From Pelomonas sp039929605 (GTDB lineage: Bacteria; Pseudomonadota; Gammaproteobacteria; Burkholderiales; Burkholderiaceae_C), in contig NZ_JBDSQX010000075.1 of the NCBI RefSeq assembly GCF_039929605.1, positions 1 through 64,000 on the forward strand: a DNA stretch of 64,000 nt, given 5' to 3'. Shown here one piece after another: positions 61,989-64,000 of this stretch. The notes below the pieces were generated by a model that saw only the letters and a list, made by a program, of their open reading frames with translations, was not told the DNA's origin and made no database searches. Every line of letters starts with the position of its first letter. Position 1 is the stretch's first letter. The position numbers and the translations under genes were made by a program.

Positions 61989-62722
61989 CGCTGACATTGA
62001 TCTACGAGGACGAGCACCTCGTCGCCATCGACAAGCCGCCCGGCCTGCTGGTGCACCGCACCCAGCTCGCGGCGCGCGAGGAAGAAGCCGCGCTGCAGCT
62101 GCTGCGCGACCAACTCGGCCGGCCCGTCTGGCCGGCGCATCGGCTGGACCGTGGCACCTCGGGCGTGCTGCTGTTCGCGCTGTCGGCCGAGGTCGCGTCG
62201 CTGCTCGGCGCGATGTTCGAGCAGGGCCGCATGGCCAAGCGCTACCTGGCCCTCGTGCGTGGCTGGCCCGCGCAAGACGAAGGCCTCATCGACCATCCGC
62301 TCGCCCGCGACCCCGAGCTGCCTTCAGCCGGGCAGACGATGCTTGAGGCGCAGACGCGCTGGAGCGTGCTGGACCGCATCGAATGGCCCATCGCCGCCGA
62401 CCCGCGCTTCTCCACCACCCGCATCGCGCTGCTCGAAGCCGAACCGCTGCAAGGCCGCCGCCACCAGATCCGCCGCCACCTCAAGCACATCGCCCACCCC
62501 ATCCTCGGCGACGCGACGCATGGCAAGGGGCCGCTGAACCGGGCGGTGGCCGCCTATCTGGGCCAGCAGCGACTGTGGCTACATGCGCAGCGGCTGACGC
62601 TGGCGCATCCCGTCACCGGCACCGCACTGCGGCTGCAAGCCTCGCCCGATGCGCGCTGGCCGGCTTCAGGCCGAGTTCAGGCTGAGAATCGGCGGCTTCC
62701 AACCAAGCGGAGACCGGCATGA
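61985..62722 (+). CDS. truC: TruC-like RNA pseudouridine synthase, TTG start
   Basis: 245 residues beginning from TTG 61985, which overlaps the preceding TGA; a longer reading from 61955 is not supported. The RluA-family catalytic motif is AHRLDRGTSG with D55. LIYEDEHLVAIDKPPGLLVH and the late ILGDATHGKGPLNRAVAAYL with QRLWLHAQRLTL closely resemble TruC, which makes pseudouridine 65 in tRNA. The basic tail after ASPDARWPASG is extra. Its stop overlaps the next start (ATGA). Confidence 0.85.
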   Translation: MTLTLIYEDEHLVAIDKPPGLLVHRTQLAAREEEAALQLLRDQLGRPVWPAHRLDRGTSGVLLFALSAEVASLLGAMFEQGRMAKRYLALVRGWPAQDEGLIDHPLARDPELPSAGQTMLEAQTRWSVLDRIEWPIAADPRFSTTRIALLEAEPLQGRRHQIRRHLKHIAHPILGDATHGKGPLNRAVAAYLGQQRLWLHAQRLTLAHPVTGTALRLQASPDARWPASGRVQAENRRLPTKRRPA

Positions 62723-63717
62723 CTATCCAGGGCGTCAAGGCGCAATACGAACAACGCGGCCCGGTGCCGCAGGACGTGATCCGGGCCGTGAACTTCGAGC
62801 CGCCCGCGCCGGCCGCCGGGCAGGCCCTGGTGGCCGTGCTGGCCGCGCCCATCAACCCGTCGGACGTGCTGATGCTGACCGGCGGCTACGGCATCCTGCC
62901 GCCGCTGCCGGCCGTGGGCGGCAGCGAGGGCGTGGGCCGCGTCGTGGCGCTGGGCGAGGGCGTGAGCCACCTCAGCGTGGGCCAGACCGTGCTGTTGCCC
63001 GCCGGCAGCGGCACCTGGGCCAGCCATCTGGTGGCCGACGCCAAACGCCTCGTGCCGCTGCCGGCGGGCGCGGACGCGCAGCAGTTGTCCATGCTGACCG
63101 TCAACCCGGCCACGGCCTCGCTGATGCTGTCGGAGTTCGTCACGCTGCAGCCCGGCGACTGGGTCATCCAAAACGTCGCCAACTCGGGCGTGGGCGGCTA
63201 CCTGACGCAGCTCGCCAAGCTGCGCGGCCTGCGCACCGTCAACATCGTGCGGCGCGAGGGCGCGGCGGCCGTGGTGACGGCCGATGGCGGCGACGTGGTG
63301 CTGGTGGACGGCGACGACCTGGCCAAGCGTGTGAAGGACGCGGTGTCGGGCGCGCCCATCCGCCTGGGCATAGACGCGGTGGGCGGCAAGGCGACCAACC
63401 GGCTGTCCGCCTGTGTGGCCGAGGGCGGCACGGTCGTCAACTACGGGCTGATGAGCGGTGAGCCCTGCGTCGTGTCGCCGCAGTCCTTTGTCTTCAACGA
63501 CCTGACGCTGCGCGGCTTCTGGCTGGCGAAGTGGTTTCGCGTCGCCAGCCGCGAGGCCCAGCAGGCGCTGTACGGCGAGCTGACCAAGCTGCTCGCCACC
63601 GGCCAGCTGAAAGCGCGCATCCACGCGACCTATCCCGTCGAGCGCATCCAGGAGGCCGTTGCCGCTGCAGCGGCGGGCGAGCGCGACGGCAAGATCCTCG
63701 TCGTGCCGCAGGGCTGA
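62719..63717 (+). CDS. Zinc-independent MDR oxidoreductase (quinone / 2-enoyl reductase-like)
   Basis: 332 residues of the medium-chain dehydrogenase/reductase superfamily. The catalytic-domain motif APINPSDVLMLTGGYG and GGSEGVGRVVALGEG are followed by LTVNPATASLMLSEFV and the cofactor loop NVANSGVGGYLTQLAK. No zinc-binding cysteine set is seen. INPSD plus NPATA is the pattern of mitochondrial-type trans-2-enoyl-CoA reductases and related quinone reductases, with NADPH as likely cofactor. The start overlaps the preceding stop (ATGA), so it ends a coupled run starting at the histidine kinase. Confidence 0.88.
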   Translation: MTIQGVKAQYEQRGPVPQDVIRAVNFEPPAPAAGQALVAVLAAPINPSDVLMLTGGYGILPPLPAVGGSEGVGRVVALGEGVSHLSVGQTVLLPAGSGTWASHLVADAKRLVPLPAGADAQQLSMLTVNPATASLMLSEFVTLQPGDWVIQNVANSGVGGYLTQLAKLRGLRTVNIVRREGAAAVVTADGGDVVLVDGDDLAKRVKDAVSGAPIRLGIDAVGGKATNRLSACVAEGGTVVNYGLMSGEPCVVSPQSFVFNDLTLRGFWLAKWFRVASREAQQALYGELTKLLATGQLKARIHATYPVERIQEAVAAAAAGERDGKILVVPQG

Positions 63718-63735
63718 AGACCGCGCTGGACGCGC

Positions 63736-64000
63736 TCAGGGCAGCCAGCGCTTGCGGATGCGCCGCAACTCGCCCTGCGCGTCCAGCCTCAGGATGGCCT
63801 CGTTGAAGCGGATCACCTCGTCCTCGTCGAAGCGCTTGCGGCTGAGCTTGTAGGCCACCAGGTCACGGCGCACCGGCAGGGCCAGTTCGGTCAGGGCGAC
63901 GCTGGCCGCGCGGGCCGCGAACAGCACAGCGAGGCGGTCGCCGATGAGTACGTCGCCGCGCGCCAGCTTGAGCAGTTGCACACCCTTGGCATAGTCCTCG
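63736..64000 (-). CDS. Solute-binding (family 3) protein, C-terminal part only
   Basis: The gene enters from the right edge and ends at 63736; its start is outside the window. The visible 88 or so residues read EDYAKGVQLLKLARGDVLIG, DRLAVLFAARAASVALTELA, then VAYKLSRKRFDEDEVIRFNE, AILRLDAQGELRRIRKRWL. This is the end of the periplasmic amino-acid-binding fold (the FNEAILRL... helix and the final KRW are typical). It converges with the MDR gene, 18 bp apart. Confidence 0.8.
   Translation of the reverse strand, partial: EDYAKGVQLLKLARGDVLIGDRLAVLFAARAASVALTELALPVRRDLVAYKLSRKRFDEDEVIRFNEAILRLDAQGELRRIRKRWLP

Overview
The window is GC-rich (about 69-70% by eye), densely packed chromosomal DNA of a Burkholderiales betaproteobacterium. 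The gene families and their order (polA, a DUF2782 gene, thrB and a BPSS1780-type gene; phaC-phaA-phaB; scpA; DUF1841; DUF4148; DUF3460-like tail) fit the Roseateles / Pelomonas / Rubrivivax / Leptothrix branch. That placement is an inference from gene content, not a database match. I see no rRNA, tRNA, CRISPR array, insertion sequence or prophage.

Layout. 0-8 kb: scpA, a DUF808 membrane protein, a MaoC hydratase, a QseBC-like two-component pair, a small outer-membrane barrel with a TTG start, and a KefF-like/KefB-like K+ efflux pair. The pair is bridged by an unreported 56-codon ORF made of palindromes. 7.7-11 kb: a hipBA module with a clear inverted-repeat operator, a decayed zinc-ribbon kinase-like gene, DUF1841 and DUF4148. 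11-15 kb: the polyhydroxybutyrate operon phaCAB with its own terminator. 15-18.3 kb: pgeF, maiA, a Nudix hydrolase and small membrane proteins. 18.4-23.5 kb: purine catabolism, with guaD head-to-head with xdhAB and no xdhC. 23.5-25.6 kb: a LuxR-type regulator with a degenerate receiver and a Phd-zeta toxin-antitoxin pair. 25.6-32.7 kb: polA, DUF2782, thrB, BPSS1780-type, and a PhoX-like DUF839 protein ending at a bidirectional terminator.

32.7-50.3 kb is the most unusual region. A 2642-residue secreted protein built from DUF11 and SdrD-B-like repeats is followed, with stop and start nearly touching, by a 1420-residue OmpA-domain/beta-barrel protein. Upstream lie aqpZ and a translationally coupled operon: OmpR-type regulator, LysM-FecR protein, CHASE2 histidine kinase. 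The giant gene's promoter region carries four 11-bp direct repeats that overlap the expected -35 position, as expected of an OmpR/PhoB-family operator. Together this looks like a regulated surface-fibre system.

50.3-64 kb: a serine hydrolase flanked by a thioesterase gene and by a fragment of a second thioesterase copy; an antitoxin/ParE pair whose toxin is cut by an in-frame stop; uvrD; a DUF481 barrel; a GNAT acetyltransferase; a PAS-GAF-GGDEF-EAL protein next to a histidine kinase/TPR-response-regulator pair; YchJ-like, TruC-like and MDR reductase genes; and a partial solute-binding protein at the edge. Start/stop overlaps of the ATGA type are very frequent, so translational coupling is a general habit here.
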